DNA of 64,000 bases, from NCBI RefSeq assembly GCF_963675165.1, contig NC_087383.1:4432979-4496978 (forward strand). The letters run 5' to 3'. The notes beneath the pieces were generated by a model, which was given only the letters and a program-made list of their open reading frames with translations, did not search any database and was not told the DNA's origin. Source of the stretch: Halichondria panicea (Eukaryota > Porifera > Demospongiae > Suberitida > Halichondriidae). The position numbers and the translations under genes are program-made. Shown piece after piece: positions 1-11,278 of the stretch (positions are counted from its first letter, which is position 1; each line of letters begins with the position of its first letter).

Positions 1-2141
1 AGAAGGGGCGGATGACGCTGGTGGAGTCTTTGATGAAACTGTCACTCAGATGTGTGAGGTGAGACCCATGCTTATATACGAAATGTGCGAAAATTAATGT
101 GCTAGTTTAATAGCATGCTTGCTGAAAGCCATCGTCACATCAACCAGTCACAGTCAATTAACTCAATTAACTCAATTGACCGTTAATTTGTTCATTGCTG
201 TTCGATGCCATTGCTATCCCTTGATCTTCTGAATGTTACGTATGACTACCTCCTACAGGAAATGGAGAAGGGTGAAGTAAAAATATTTATCCAAACCCCC
301 AACGCCAGAAACAAGTGTGGCTTTAACACGGACAGATATGTCTTTGACCCTACATGCACTTTATCGAAAGACCTGAAACACCTCAAGTTCGTAGGCATAC
401 TGTTTGGTGTGGCAATGCGAACAAGAAAACCTCTAGATCTGCATCTGGCTCAACCAATGTGGAAGATGCTTGCTGGCATGACACTCACATCCGAAGACTT
501 GGAAGAGGTACTAGCATGACCATTCATTGATTCATTGAGTGCCCAGATTACAACTCAAAGGTGACATTTATTTACCAATAATATTAATGGAATTCGTCCT
601 GATTACCTTGGCTGTCACATATGAAGAGTGGATATATAGGGAGTGTCTAGGATTGAAGTTACTAATCTGCACGGTAGCCATAACTATGGCTTCTGTTAAA
701 GTATGTTTGTAATATTATAATTATGTCTGCAGATTGACATGATCTTTATCCAATCAATGAACGGAATTAAAGACATTCATAAGAGTGGAATGAAAGAGGA
801 GGATTTTGCTGAAGTAAGCAATTCCTAACTGCTAGTGTGTGACTCATGTATGCTTATAGTACAGACTAACTATAGTACCATTGTATTATTACTCTCTGTC
901 CTATACATGTAGATGATCCCCATTGAGTCGTTTGAAGCTCAGAGTATGAGTGGAAAGTTCGTACCTATTGTTCCTGGTGGAGGCAACATCAGACTCACAT
1001 TTCAAAACAGAAAAGAGTATGTGGAGAAAGCGTTCTACTTCCGTCTACATGAGCTTGACAAACAGGTTTGCAAAGCATGGTTGATTGTACCAAATCACTC
1101 TAGTGATTGTTTTGCTATATACAGTGCAATCGGTACTTGACTATTACGTAATAGTTTTGTGACTGTTGTTCCTTAGACTGACTGGCTGAAATTTGTAATG
1201 TCCTAGTTGGCAAAATTAATTTCATGGCTATAAGTATTAAGTGTCAGTTATTACTTGTAGATTGCGACTGTGCGTGAGGGTATGGCCACGATTGTCCCAG
1301 TGCCCCTTCTGTCTCTCTATACTGCCAACATGTTGGAGAGAGCTGTGTGTGGAAGTGAAGAGATCAACCTTCAGTTGCTCAAGAAAGTAGTTCGGTACGT
1401 GGACACCAAACGCGCTATTTTGTCTGCTTAGGCCAGGCGCACGCCAGCTAAATGTTGCTAACCCTGTGTAAAATTTGGCAGTTGTGATACAATTCATACG
1501 TACTTTTTCACATCAGGTATCGTGATGGAACGTCAGAGACAACGTCAGTAGTGGCGTGGCTATGGCAAACGCTCGAGTCTTTCACAAATGACGAAAGAGT
1601 CCTCTTTCTGAGGTTTGTGTCTGGAAGATCTCGTCTGCCAGTCAAAGTCAGTGAGATCAACCAGCGATTTCAGATCTCTGTTCAAAGACAGGTATGTACT
1701 AGCTCACACTGATACATGCAATCTAGCTACATATAATTATGTGCGTGACATACTACATTGTAGGAAGAAATGTGAAAGTTTTACTTCTTACTGACCTTGG
1801 GGTTTATTGACGCATTTCATTATCACCCTTCTTTCCGAATTGTGGTCTGAGAGCTCAAAAAAGCATGCTTATCTTTATTTTACCTTTAGTCACGACTGTA
1901 AGGTACATGAAAATTTCTACCTTTTTGTCTGCAGGTCAATGATCACAGTCTACCCACGTCTCAAACCTGCTTCTTTCAACTTCGACTCCCATCATACACC
2001 TCCCAGGACATTTTAGCTGAGCGACTTCGTTACGCTATAACACACTGCCGCAGTATTGACATGGACACGTACATGTTGAGAGGCGGAGATGACTATGATA
2101 CCTCCCCTCCTTATTCCGATGATGATGACATTTATACCTAG
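1..2141 (+). CDS. HERC1: HERC1-type HECT E3 ubiquitin ligase, C-terminal exons (5' truncated by window)
   Basis: This is the C-terminal HECT domain of a very large ubiquitin ligase, which carries ubiquitin on a cysteine thioester before passing it to substrate. Seven exons read in continuous phase: 1-58, 259-507, 733-813, 913-1065, 1261-1394, 1517-1691 and 1935-2141 (351 residues, then TAG). Diagnostic stretches are TPNARNKCGFN, FVGILFGVAMRT, KPLDLHLA, IPGGG-like PIVPGGGNIRLTF and RFVSGRSRLP. The catalytic cysteine sits in LPTSQTCFFQLRLP (codon 1968-1970). The tail RLRYAITHCRSIDMDTYML matches the HERC1 ending better than that of HERC2 or NEDD4-type ligases, from memory of those families. All introns are GT-AG and about 100-240 bp long. 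The protein ends in an acidic tail (DDDDIYT). The 5' part of the gene lies outside the window. Confidence 0.93.
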
Positions 2142-2255
2142 ATCTAGCTGATGGGGAAAGGTGTATATATATTTATACTTTTAGCTCACTGTGATATTAG
2201 TTTTAGACACATTATTATTTATTATTGTTGCAGTATATTTTCTGTCAGCTGCTTC

Positions 2256-2261
2256 ATTAAA
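2256..2261 (+). promoter_or_regulatory. Candidate poly(A) signal of the HERC1 gene
   Basis: ATTAAA lies 115 bp after the HERC1 stop codon and before the convergent gene that ends at 2471. It is the common variant of AATAAA. It is plausible by position only; no cleavage-site evidence is available. Confidence 0.4.
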
Positions 2262-2470
2262 GTATGCATGTTTTAGCTCTCAAATCGCTATAGTCTTGTT
2301 TTGATGAAGAGTGCATGTAACTGTTTATCAGTGTAGATATAAGTAAGGTTGGAGTGCAAACTATTATATTAAGATCATATGATACTCCGGTTCTCCATCG
2401 TTCCACTTTATAGTGTGTTCATAATGTACTCCAGGAACTTCTAAACAAATTGTGTACCTTAGCTCAAGGT

Positions 2471-3127
2471 TTAGGTCCTTAGATCTTTAGCATTGAGGGT
2501 GTACATAAGTTTCCGGCCAACCGATTCTCTATTGTCGTAGCTAGTAAACATGCGATACTCAGGATTTTTGTGTGCTTTTGGGCTAACCATTCGTACTATT
2601 CCTAATTCTCCTGCCACGATTTTTTCTTTGAGAAGGTGCCACAAGCACGGAAAATCCCAGTTTTCCTGCGAAACGATCGCCCAATAACCGTACTCTTCAA
2701 ATGGACTTGTTGTAACACAATCGAGAGGCCATTTGTCTACATCTTGGGATGGAGGTTCTCCTTTCCAGGTGAGCTGTTTTTCGTAAGTAGAGCCGTGGCT
2801 ATATGGTTTTTTGGATCCTTCTTGAGTCTTGTAGCGTATAGTGTCCTTAACCAATCTAAAAAGAACTTCCCCAGCTTCGTCTCTTTTTTCTTTAGTAGTG
2901 AATACAGATATGAAACCTTTAGTGACAGGTCCAAACCCTACGGAAGATGGGTTATAGTACGATGTGGTGCATCGAACACCCACAGCTAAAGCTGCCAAAC
3001 TACCGGCCATGACTTCTTTCCGTATGATATGCCATGTTTCATCAAGGAGAGAACGTGGTCGAAAAACTTTCCATTTACCGTAACAATGAAAGCACCGCAG
3101 GTGCTGATGCCTCGGTGAAGATGCCAA
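2471..3127 (-). CDS. DUF1917 / C11orf68 (BLES03)-like protein with two DUF1917-like units; 5' end uncertain
   Basis: The open frame runs from an upstream stop near 3155 to the stop at 2471. The first in-frame ATG is at 3010 (MAGSLAALAV). The conserved segment GKWKVF...LLDETWHIIRKEVMAGSLA lies upstream of that ATG, so a 5' exon or lost start is likely. The pattern GKW-x-LDxxW-x-V-x-G-x-L followed by an ISVFTT strand resembles DUF1917 proteins such as human C11orf68 (from memory). A second, shorter version follows near the C terminus (YGYWAIVSQENW...LWHLLKEKIVAGELG, then VRMVSPKAHKNPEYRMFTSY), so the protein looks like a tandem duplicate of the unit. The family's biochemical role is unknown to me. 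The first codons overlap a dispersed repeat (3085-3160), so it may be a 5'-truncated pseudogene. It is convergent with HERC1, 330 bp stop to stop. Confidence 0.6.
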   Translation of the reverse strand: MASSPRHQHLRCFHCYGKWKVFRPRSLLDETWHIIRKEVMAGSLAALAVGVRCTTSYYNPSSVGFGPVTKGFISVFTTKEKRDEAGEVLFRLVKDTIRYKTQEGSKKPYSHGSTYEKQLTWKGEPPSQDVDKWPLDCVTTSPFEEYGYWAIVSQENWDFPCLWHLLKEKIVAGELGIVRMVSPKAHKNPEYRMFTSYDNRESVGRKLMYTLNAKDLRT

Positions 3128-3160
3128 AGCTACATAACATAAAGCTACTGATAACTAGTG
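3085..3160. repeat. Dispersed repeat fragment, inverted copy at 63480-63559
   Basis: About 76 bp around GCAGGTGCTGATGCCTCGGT recurs on the opposite strand near the other end of the window (63480-63559) with a few substitutions. It is part of a longer dispersed element whose other portion occurs at 4181-4888 and 62945-63435. Confidence 0.8.
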
Positions 3161-3165
3161 TTCAA

Positions 3166-5700
3166 GCTGGCGCTGTGCTAATGCCTCTCGCCATGTTTTT
3201 GCTTTCGCTTAAAAGTATTAGAGTGTTATATTAGTATTAAAGTTAGCTTATCTATATAAAGTCACTGAGAAGAAAAGACTTATTTACATGCATCTATTGT
3301 TGTATTATGTGTAGTTCAGTGTATATAATATCTAAGACTAAGAAGAAAAGACCTGTGTACATGCATATTGTTATCTATATTGTTATATGGTAGTGTTTTG
3401 TGGCTTACCAGGCCCTCAAGACAAAGATCATCTGCCAGGAGGATCTTGGATATTATTTTCTCACACATGGGGGATGAGCGCGCATGCGCATTACATCCAC
3501 AGGAATAATTAAAGGGTGTGTCTAAAGATATCAATTTCACAAATGGCTACTGCTAGCCTCCTTCACAAGGCCTAAACAATTAGGCCTGCTACTGACTGCT
3601 TGCGCATGCGCAAAATTATTGGATAATATTCCCGTAATGTTTCCCATTAAACTGATTTTACCCGAATTATATCCTGAATAACATATACAAACAAAGAATA
3701 CTCTTCATAAAGTCAGACACAGAGCTATATAGCTAGCTATATAGCTAGCTAGCTAGAGACAGAGCTGTATTGGTTACAGCAGCAATTTCTTCCTGATAGA
3801 GTCGACTTTCACCAAGGTTAGTGTCAGATGGGCGTGGCCTATCCATATAGGCTATTGTCAGCCTTCCCCTCCGTTCAGAGGATTGTTATCCACACTGTTG
3901 CAGGCTGTGAGTCTTTTGTTAACATAGTAGGCTAAGGGTAGCTATTAGAATGCTATCACACGGGCTACAATCACACTTCTATCCCACTTTCTTCAATCCA
4001 CTTCCGTTCGTTGTGACGTCATTGTTTTACTGAGCAAAATACAATGGTATCCGAATTACCCACTTTCTGGGTAATAGGTGGCGCATGCGCAAACAGTCGA
4101 TACCAGGCCCTCTCTTAGCGGCCTGGAATCGAGGCTAGGCTACTGCTAGCTAGCTGTTTTAACATATATTTTCTGAGTATTGTAGCTAACAAAAAGCTAG
4201 CGCTTTAGTGCAAGGCTAACTCATATGTTGAATAGAAAGTTTGTGCGGACAGATGATGCTATGAAAGATTCTGAAGAGACTGCAACAGCCTTCAATGTGA
4301 GTCAAACCTAGCCATAACTCGAGAAAGAAGCTTTAGTTTGCTAATCCACGAATCAAAATCCAAGAGAACGTGGCTAGAGCCTATAGAAGCTGTTAGTTTT
4401 CGTTACATTGCAACCGTTGAGCAGTTATAGCTGGAATACACACACACACAGACAGACAGACACACACAGTCAGCTTTACCGTATCCCTCGTGCGGCTACG
4501 CCTCGAGGCATAATTATTTTGCTGCATGCAAAAACTCACAGAGTGGGTAATGATCGACCATTATTATTGTTAAAACCGATCTATGCCAAAAGTTCAAGTC
4601 TAAAATTAATGGCTGCATTAGCAGAGCCTTGCAGCTCTCTTCTCACTCTTGCAGCTACCAATAGCTAGGGTTTTAGTGCAGAGCTAACTACTAAGTAGAG
4701 TAGCAACACTCGGTAAACAAGTTTGGCTACGTGCTCTTCTGAAAAGGCTGCAATGGCATTCCAAGTAAGCAAAACTAGGTATAACTCGAGAACAAAGCAT
4801 TATTTTGCAAATCCACGAATTAAAATCCAAGTAAACATGACTAGAAGCCTATAGAAACTCTTACTTGCACTTGATTCATCCATAGATTGAAAAGGAAGGG
4901 GATTGGAAACGAAAATGTTTGCGTGAAACACTCCGCGTTATAGGGCGTGGCTAAAACTACAAAGGGATTATTTTATAGTCAGCATGCTCATTACCTGTCT
5001 TGGCTGCCATACAATGTGCTGTACATAGAAATGGTGAAATTGATCACTTTTATGCTATTTATTTTTCAGAAGATATTACTCTAACCAAATTACAGTGTAC
5101 CTAAAAACCAGATTATAGACACTGTGAACATAATATGTAAGACCCATAAAGGAATGGTCAGGATACCTAAACCATTGAATAATTATGTGATGAAGTCTAG
5201 GACCTTAGCTGTACAAGATTACTGTTTTATTACTCTAACCGATTACCCATGTCACTATAACAATGTGCTGTTGTTCTATTAATCACCACAAACCCAGGCC
5301 ACCACCTTATGTTTTCATGGAAACATTGTTGAGTATGTTGTAGCTAGCTTGGTCATTCACCTACACATTAATTGGTATCAACAACATTATTTTCTTAGAA
5401 ATGTTCCAATCGAAAGATGTTTACATTTAAGTACAGCTACTCACAAATTTTATACACGCTCGCGCCAGCCTTTTCTGAATATAATTATAGACACATAATT
5501 TTGACATTGTTTGCATGTGTCCATATAGAGCGATTAACTCTGCATGTCACTAGCTCAATCCGGTCATTAATTAAGGTATCCATATATAATTATTTATCTG
5601 CACAATAAAACAGTAAAAAATTATGGACAATTAATCCGTATACTGGGTATGATACTATGGTCTGTATTGCACAGGTACTTTAGATAATTCAGACACCGGC
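3166..5700. other. Gene-free stretch rich in repeat fragments
   Basis: I see no convincing coding exon here. It contains GCGCATGCGCA-type palindromes (about 3480-3490, 3600-3612, 4080-4092), an AGCTAGCTATATAGCTAGCT tract near 3725-3755, and a CGGCCTGGAATCGAGGCTAG repeat end near 4120. The same repeat end recurs near 14060, 47100 and 62320. The dispersed repeat at 4181-4888 is also here. Confidence 0.6.
4181..4888. repeat. Dispersed repeat in two tandem partial units with a CA/CAGA microsatellite; inverted copy at 62945-63435
   Basis: The segment GCTAGCGCTTTAGTGC...AATCCACGAATCAAAATCC (4190-4370) repeats in diverged form at 4660-4840. Between them is a (CA)/(CAGA) microsatellite at about 4437-4470, followed by CTCGAGGCATAATTATTTTGC. 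The reverse complement of the same series, including a long GT microsatellite, is at 62945-63435. The common order and opposite orientation show two copies of one transposable or processed element. I cannot assign a class. Confidence 0.75.
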
Positions 5701-5733
5701 CATTTATAATTATAATTATATTGCTGTCCTTAG

Positions 5734-6326
5734 TTTCTGTGAATTCTCTCAGCCTCTGCATGGGATAGTCTTCTTTGATGAGACACCGTCTGACATGAAG
5801 GTATATTTGTAAAACTTCATCTTCATCAAAATGGTATCCACCCTATAAAATCGGGCATGCACATCGGATCCTGCATGGTCCACTGGTCCTCCTCCTGCTT
5901 TCTTCTCAGGGTTCTTGCTCTAAAACCTTCCCATGCAGTCTCTCAAGGAGTACGCTGGTGCCATATGCATTCTTTCCTCGATCGTGCTCTAATCAGTCTA
6001 TGACTCTACAATTTAGTACCAACCTCATCACATCTTGATTTAGGTTCATCCTGCAGTCTGAAACGTTATGCAATTTAATTATACTAATTAAAAGCCGTGA
6101 TTTGATTGTACACGCCTCGAATGAATATTGTGTGACACAAAAGAATGCGATACGGTAGCCGCTATAGTAAACAGTATGATCGAGTGTCTAAAACCTCTAA
6201 CAACTCTAATAGACATGGTTTTAGGGTAGTCTCCTGGATCAGCCGGACCTAAAGGACCGTCTGAGCACTCTTGATGTACTTTTGTTGCTCACGCTGGAAT
6301 TCCAGCGGCTGATTTATTCTAGTCAG
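5734..6326 (+). pseudogene. Two orphan exons of an unrecognised gene
   Basis: Exon a (5734-5800) follows TGTCCTTAG and reads FCEFSQPLHGIVFFDETPSD then MK before GTATAT. Exon b (6225-6326) follows GGTTTTAG and reads GSLLDQPDLKDRLSTLDVLL then LLTLEFQRLIYSSQ before GTGATA. Exon a ends in phase 0 and exon b begins in phase 0, so they splice in frame. I found no start, no stop and no further exons on either side. The pair may be a transposed fragment of a gene elsewhere, or a gene whose other exons I missed. The family is not recognised. Confidence 0.45.
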
Positions 6327-6563
6327 GTGATATTATAGGAGGCAATAAAGAACTGCACATGGCTCAACGCATTTGGATAATCATTAACGCATGCATTATG
6401 CATGGTAAACGCTTCATACGTACATATAGACGCTGCTACGAAGCATATAAGCAAGCCCTCGCATTAGTTAGTATCACGCATTAATTTTTAGCACTATATA
6501 TACAGTATTATAACTTCTATAATAATAATTATGCTAAGATCTAGTCTGAATAAATCATTTGTA

Positions 6564-9500
6564 TTAGTCCTGCTGTTCCTTATAATACTGAGTGGTGTAC
6601 TTTAGATGTGGTCCTAACTGCCGATACAACACAATAACTCCTATCAAAAACGGAATGTTTAAACTACCTAACAAAATAGATAATAAAAAGATCCGCTTCT
6701 GTGTTGCTTCATATAGTGCATCAGCTGCATGAAATATGTGATTGTGAAGTTTATGTAGTATCACATTGTTTCCCGACACTTACCAATTACAGGTCCAATT
6801 GACAAACTGATAAAAGAAACAGCATTCAGAGCACCAAGTACAGTCTCCTGCAAGAAAACAATATTTCGTTTTTCTTAAACAATACTCACTTTTAATTATA
6901 ATAATTATACCAGTAATTTCTTATTGTGGGGTACTTGATTCGAAGTCATAGCTAACAGAGGGACCCATTCAAATGGACTTGTAAGGATCAGAATTGCTAA
7001 TCCAAGCACAAACTGCGCAAGTGACAATGTTTGGTGCTTTCCTCTACAAATCGGAGGACAGTCGACACAATTCTTGTGTGTGATAGTTGAGAACGGTATC
7101 CAATGACAATGTCCATCCAATGCATTTATACATGAGTTACTTGCCTTAGCATAAATATCGTCTGGTAACACCAGTAAGCTCTGAATATCAGCACTTGCCA
7201 ATGATACCGCTGAAGTCATTTTATCTTGAAGTAAATTAACACAAAACACTTGTTTGCTTCCTGTATCGTTGGCTTGAAAGCAGGAAAAACTTTGATAGAA
7301 TATCTCATTCTCGGTGTCCAGCTTACTAATAGAAGAATGACCAAAATGATTGTATTGGAAAGAAAAAGTGGGCCTGTCATTGTTATTTTCACTGCAAAAG
7401 GTGTCTTCCTTACAAATGTAGTGCACCCCTAATGGTATTATAAATTCTAACTTTATTCCATCACTGAATTCCAAGTCAACGTTTGAGAATATGTTTAGAA
7501 CGAACTTGGAAGACGTAATATTTAATTTTGTAGAGCTGTTACTGTCATTCGACTTGTTTGAAAGTATGCCTTGAGTTTGAAACAGTTTTGGATGATGAAA
7601 TGGGCTGTATTCTGTACAGGGGTCATATGAAATGGCCTGCCAGTCAGTAAGTAAGGCATAGCCAGTTATTGATAGCAAAAAACCGATGATCCTGATAGTT
7701 TGCGATGAAATATTGACCTTTTGAAGAACAGCTCTGCACATCACAGGAATGATAATTAAAAGCAGGAATGCATAATTATGAATTGATACGGATTACACTT
7801 ACACCAATATTGGCCCTAGAATACGAGGAATAGCCAGCCCCAAGTAGAAATAGGAAGAAACTTCCAGAGACAAGCCAAACGAGTCACTGAGAACTGGATT
7901 TAGTAGCACTTCGAAGTAAGACCATTTAAATGTTTCCACAAAGTTGAGGAGTAGAAAGCTGATAATAATGTAAATCCATATTAAGGCTCAATTAACATGT
8001 TTGAAAACAGCTGGTGCATGTGGTATGTAAGTGGCAGTTAGTGTTGGTTTACAGTCACTCAATGGCATATGTGGTGCTTTATAAAATTATGAGGATATGA
8101 AAACTTGTAGTGGTCCGGGGGTGTTTTGTGTGCACATTTCATTACTCTCACAAAAACTGCCACAGCTACTAATCTTCGTACTTTTCCACTCGCTCTCACC
8201 ACGGAAGAAAAAGGCAAACACTGCTAGTATAACCAGCCCACAAGCCACATTAAACCATGCCATGGACCGATATTGCTCAATATGGAGCTGAGCAAACAAA
8301 ACTCCTATAGCTGCAACACAGATAGAGAGCTATATTATGACAGTAATTTATTTAATGTACACATACCAGTGCCAATGATAAATCCAATGCCCTGTCCAAA
8401 TATGTGCGCAGTGTAGAGGTAGTTTCTGATCTTCACTTTCTCCTGTTCATTACCAATAGTGTCACCCTTTTTTTCAAGAGCCCCAACGTACTGGTTACTC
8501 AACTTGTTGGCATAGTTATTGGCAAGTGAACCTTCTGCACCCACATACAGTCCAATAGTTATCAAGCTTAACACAAGCACCCAGCTTTGATTTGAAATTC
8601 CATACAACACGGAACCAGCTATCAAAGCAGTGGTATATGCCAAGTATTGGTACCAGAATGGGACACATCTCACAAGTACACCAGACAAGAGTGCTGCAAA
8701 TGCAGCGATTCCATAAAATGTTGCCATTAACGTAGAGTAGAAAAATTCTGACTCTCCCAGTCCTGGTTCAGCCTGCATGTATGTAACCTCATGTTATGAG
8801 TTGGTTATACCGCTCAGCATAGACCTTTACCAAGGGTATTATCTCAATACATACAGTTCTAATTATTTTTAGCAACACCTATAACCCTAGTATATACGTC
8901 TATATAACAATGGCTGTATAATACTAAGCAGTGGCGTGCATGTGGCGTAGGAAGCAATTTCTCAATGGGGGGGGGGCTATAGTTTTTTAAATGGAAAAAA
9001 GTGCGGTTATCTACATATACTGATACAGAGCAGCTTGATAAGTCATCTCTACTTAATAGTAGTAAGATGGGGGGGGGGGCACTGCTAAGTTTCTATAAAG
9101 ACTAGAGTACAAGGGGATAATATGAGACCTCTGACCCCCCTGTCTTGCAGTAATCTTGAGGGAACTAAATAGCCTGTTCACTAACTACTATAGTGCTTTG
9201 CATACAAGCAAAAAAAATTTATGACAGTGCTTTGTTTGCAGCTAATGCTAGCATTTAGTGTTCAAAGTAGTTCAGGTATTACGAGACAGGGGGGGTATTA
9301 CGTGACACCATTGCAATTAACGCTAATTGGCTGTTCTAACATTATATGTGGAACTTTCTGATATTAAAATAATGATAGTGATTGTTCTGACTATAAAAAC
9401 AGTTACTCCTGTTGTAACATACACCTATATAATCAGTTATAGTGAATTTTATACAAACATTTGGCACCCACTTAGATGATCACTTAAAATGTTTTAAATT

Positions 9501-9830
9501 CTGTACTAAAACACTATTGTGGTATCTGTAATTATAGTGCTATCTAAATTAAGAATAGCTGAAGCACTCCTGTTTTAAACAGCTGTCTCATAATTGTTTC
9601 CGTCTTATAATACCCTCTACTACTCTACTATAGAGTCAATACTATCTTAGTACATCAAAACTGCTGTTGTTGATTTTCTTGTTGTCTCTTTTAGGATTAG
9701 TGACAAATCTGTGAAAGGACGACAGAAAGTCTGTAGTGCAGATAGAGAACAGCAATGCCATCAGGATTTGTGTAAGAAATCCGTTGATTCTCAGTTTCCA
9801 CAATTCTCTTGATAGCTTGTCTTTAGCCAT
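6564..9830 (-). CDS. MFS transporter of the CLN7/MFSD8 type, tandem copy A
   Basis: A multi-pass membrane protein predicted to sit in an endomembrane, by analogy with CLN7/MFSD8; its substrate is unknown. Exons: 9654-9830 (ATG at 9830), 8367-8772, 8310 to about 8095, 7803-7958, 6911-7733, 6784-6847 and 6564-6724. Exons 1, 2, 4, 5, 6 and 7 join in consistent phases that match copy C. The order is a first membrane segment (INGFLTQILMALLFSICTTD), an N-half with EPGLGESEFFYSTL, a C-half beginning with NPVLSDSFGLS, a large lumenal loop with N-glycosylation sites and a conserved CHWIPFSTITHKNCVDCPPI patch, and a closing DALYEATQKR helix. The exon 3 donor is odd: where copy C has TCCTG|GTTGAT, this copy has TCCTC|ATAATT. 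Either another donor is used (for example at AAT|GTGCAC) or splicing is impaired. Confidence 0.72.
8779..9640. other. Intron 1 of MFS copy A, with two poly-G runs
   Basis: I see no exon here. Runs of 9-11 G occur near 8966-8977 and 9069-9079, each beside a GTGC/GGCAC context, and a GGGGGTATTACGTGACACC stretch lies at about 9292. These look like low-complexity or repeat debris. Confidence 0.5.
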
Positions 9831-10532
9831 TGCTTTCTTTAAGCTAGTTCTAGTCTCTAGATCTATCTGATATCATGTGAGACATAATTTTATGTTGGGC
9901 AAAGTTTGTGTGCTGATAAATTTCTGTGTGCGGTGTGCGGCTAATTAAGGAGACTATCACATGTGCAAGCCCATGATGAGATCGGTACCAGAGAGATCTT
10001 CTGAGTAGTCTAAGAGGCCTAGCGCCTAAGCCTGTGAGCAATGTACAGGTATTAACCTGTATGTATGCATGACATGTAAGAATTACTGGTTACAACACTG
10101 AATCACTCACTTCAGTGAGTGAAGAGTGTCAGCCCTTAATCTCAAGAATCAATCCGTTTATAGAGTCCACTACGTCTAAAATAAATCATGTACTAGGTCT
10201 AGACGTTGAGTAACTTTACTACCTTGTACTAGCGGTAGCATTAAGCTGTCTTTTTCGTATGATTACACTGATCAGTAGCATGTTTGACTCTTAATACAAC
10301 TACCTTATTGTTACTATTATAAACGGGTACTAATTTTAGCGAATTTGTAATTAACGCTAAATTAAGTACGCGCTAATAATAAAACGCAATTATGAATCAT
10401 TAATGTGTTTTTTCTTTTTTTCTTTTTTTCTAATGTACTTTTGAGAGTATGCTAAGCAAGCTAGCCCTTTCTTCATCTGTATCTGACTCCAAACTTTCCA
10501 TTCAACCTTACTTGTACATTTTTTGAGATATA

Positions 10533-10729
10533 CCTTAAGGTGACATATTTTCACAGGTACGTTTGTTTGCAGTTTTGTACATTTTGCTGGTATAATTTTT
10601 GCGAAATGTCGATCTGCATACACTAAACAAGAGGGCGGCCAATTATTTGCGAGTCCTAATTTTTGCGATTTTACTCTCATTCGCAGAAATAGCAGAAATT
10701 AATACACGCGAAAATATGTCACCTTAAGG
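10533..10729. mobile_element. 197-bp MITE with CCTTAAGGTGACATATTTTC inverted ends, TA target duplication
   Basis: The left end (10533) and the reverse complement of the right end (10729) share CCTTAAGGTGACATATTTTC. TA dinucleotides flank both sides (10531-10532 and 10730-10731), as expected for Tc1/mariner-type insertion. A diverged relative lies at about 14605-14767 inside the copy B pseudogene. There is no coding capacity. Confidence 0.75.
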
Positions 10730-10765
10730 TATTGTGGTAATGAATTTGCTACAAATCCGTCAAAA

Positions 10766-11064
10766 CAGGAGTGTATGAAGAGGAGTATCCAACTGTAGCA
10801 GTTGTAGTGTAAACCATGTTACGGTACAAGTATGTCATACCACGTCACTATCAGACCGCATCTTAAGTGGGTGCGTAGATGTAGTGGTTAATTAGTTAAA
10901 AATGATATCAGCAATTCAGCATACACGCATGTGGTTTGTACCTCCAGCCTTAATTTTATTCATGGCTAACAGTTTACACAACTACAAGTGTTAGTGACGG
11001 ATTCAGTCGGAGTCATAGAATGGAATGTGCGTGGGAGTCGCATACTCCTCTTTATACACTCCTG
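10766..11064. mobile_element. MITE with CAGGAGTGTAT...ATACACTCCTG ends (uninterrupted copy)
   Basis: The ends CAGGAGTGTATGAAGAGGAG and the reverse complement of CTCCTCTTTATACACTCCTG form inverted repeats. The interior is the reverse complement of 22749-23269, where the same element is interrupted by a second element. This copy therefore serves as the empty site for that insertion. No coding capacity. Confidence 0.8.
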
Positions 11065-11278
11065 GCCAAAATTAGTACCCTAAAAAGAGAGAAAAATCTT
11101 AAAACGCTAAAATTACTACCCGTCTATAATAGTAACATTAAGGTATAGCAAAATATAAGTTTTCTATTCTATTGTACGTATGTAATACTGGCTACTGTAA
11201 CATAGTTTCGTTCTGAAGACTCCTCTAATTTTCTATAGGATACCCATATAAGCACCTAAGAAGTACCCTTTTCATTTT

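Noticed and set aside
2636-2989. 117-codon + strand frame over the DUF1917 gene
   Set aside because: It is the shadow of the minus-strand frame, which carries the recognisable motifs.
10766-11064. CRISPR-like spacing of inverted motifs
   Set aside because: The repeats are terminal and inverted, not regularly spaced direct repeats; these are MITEs in a eukaryotic genome.
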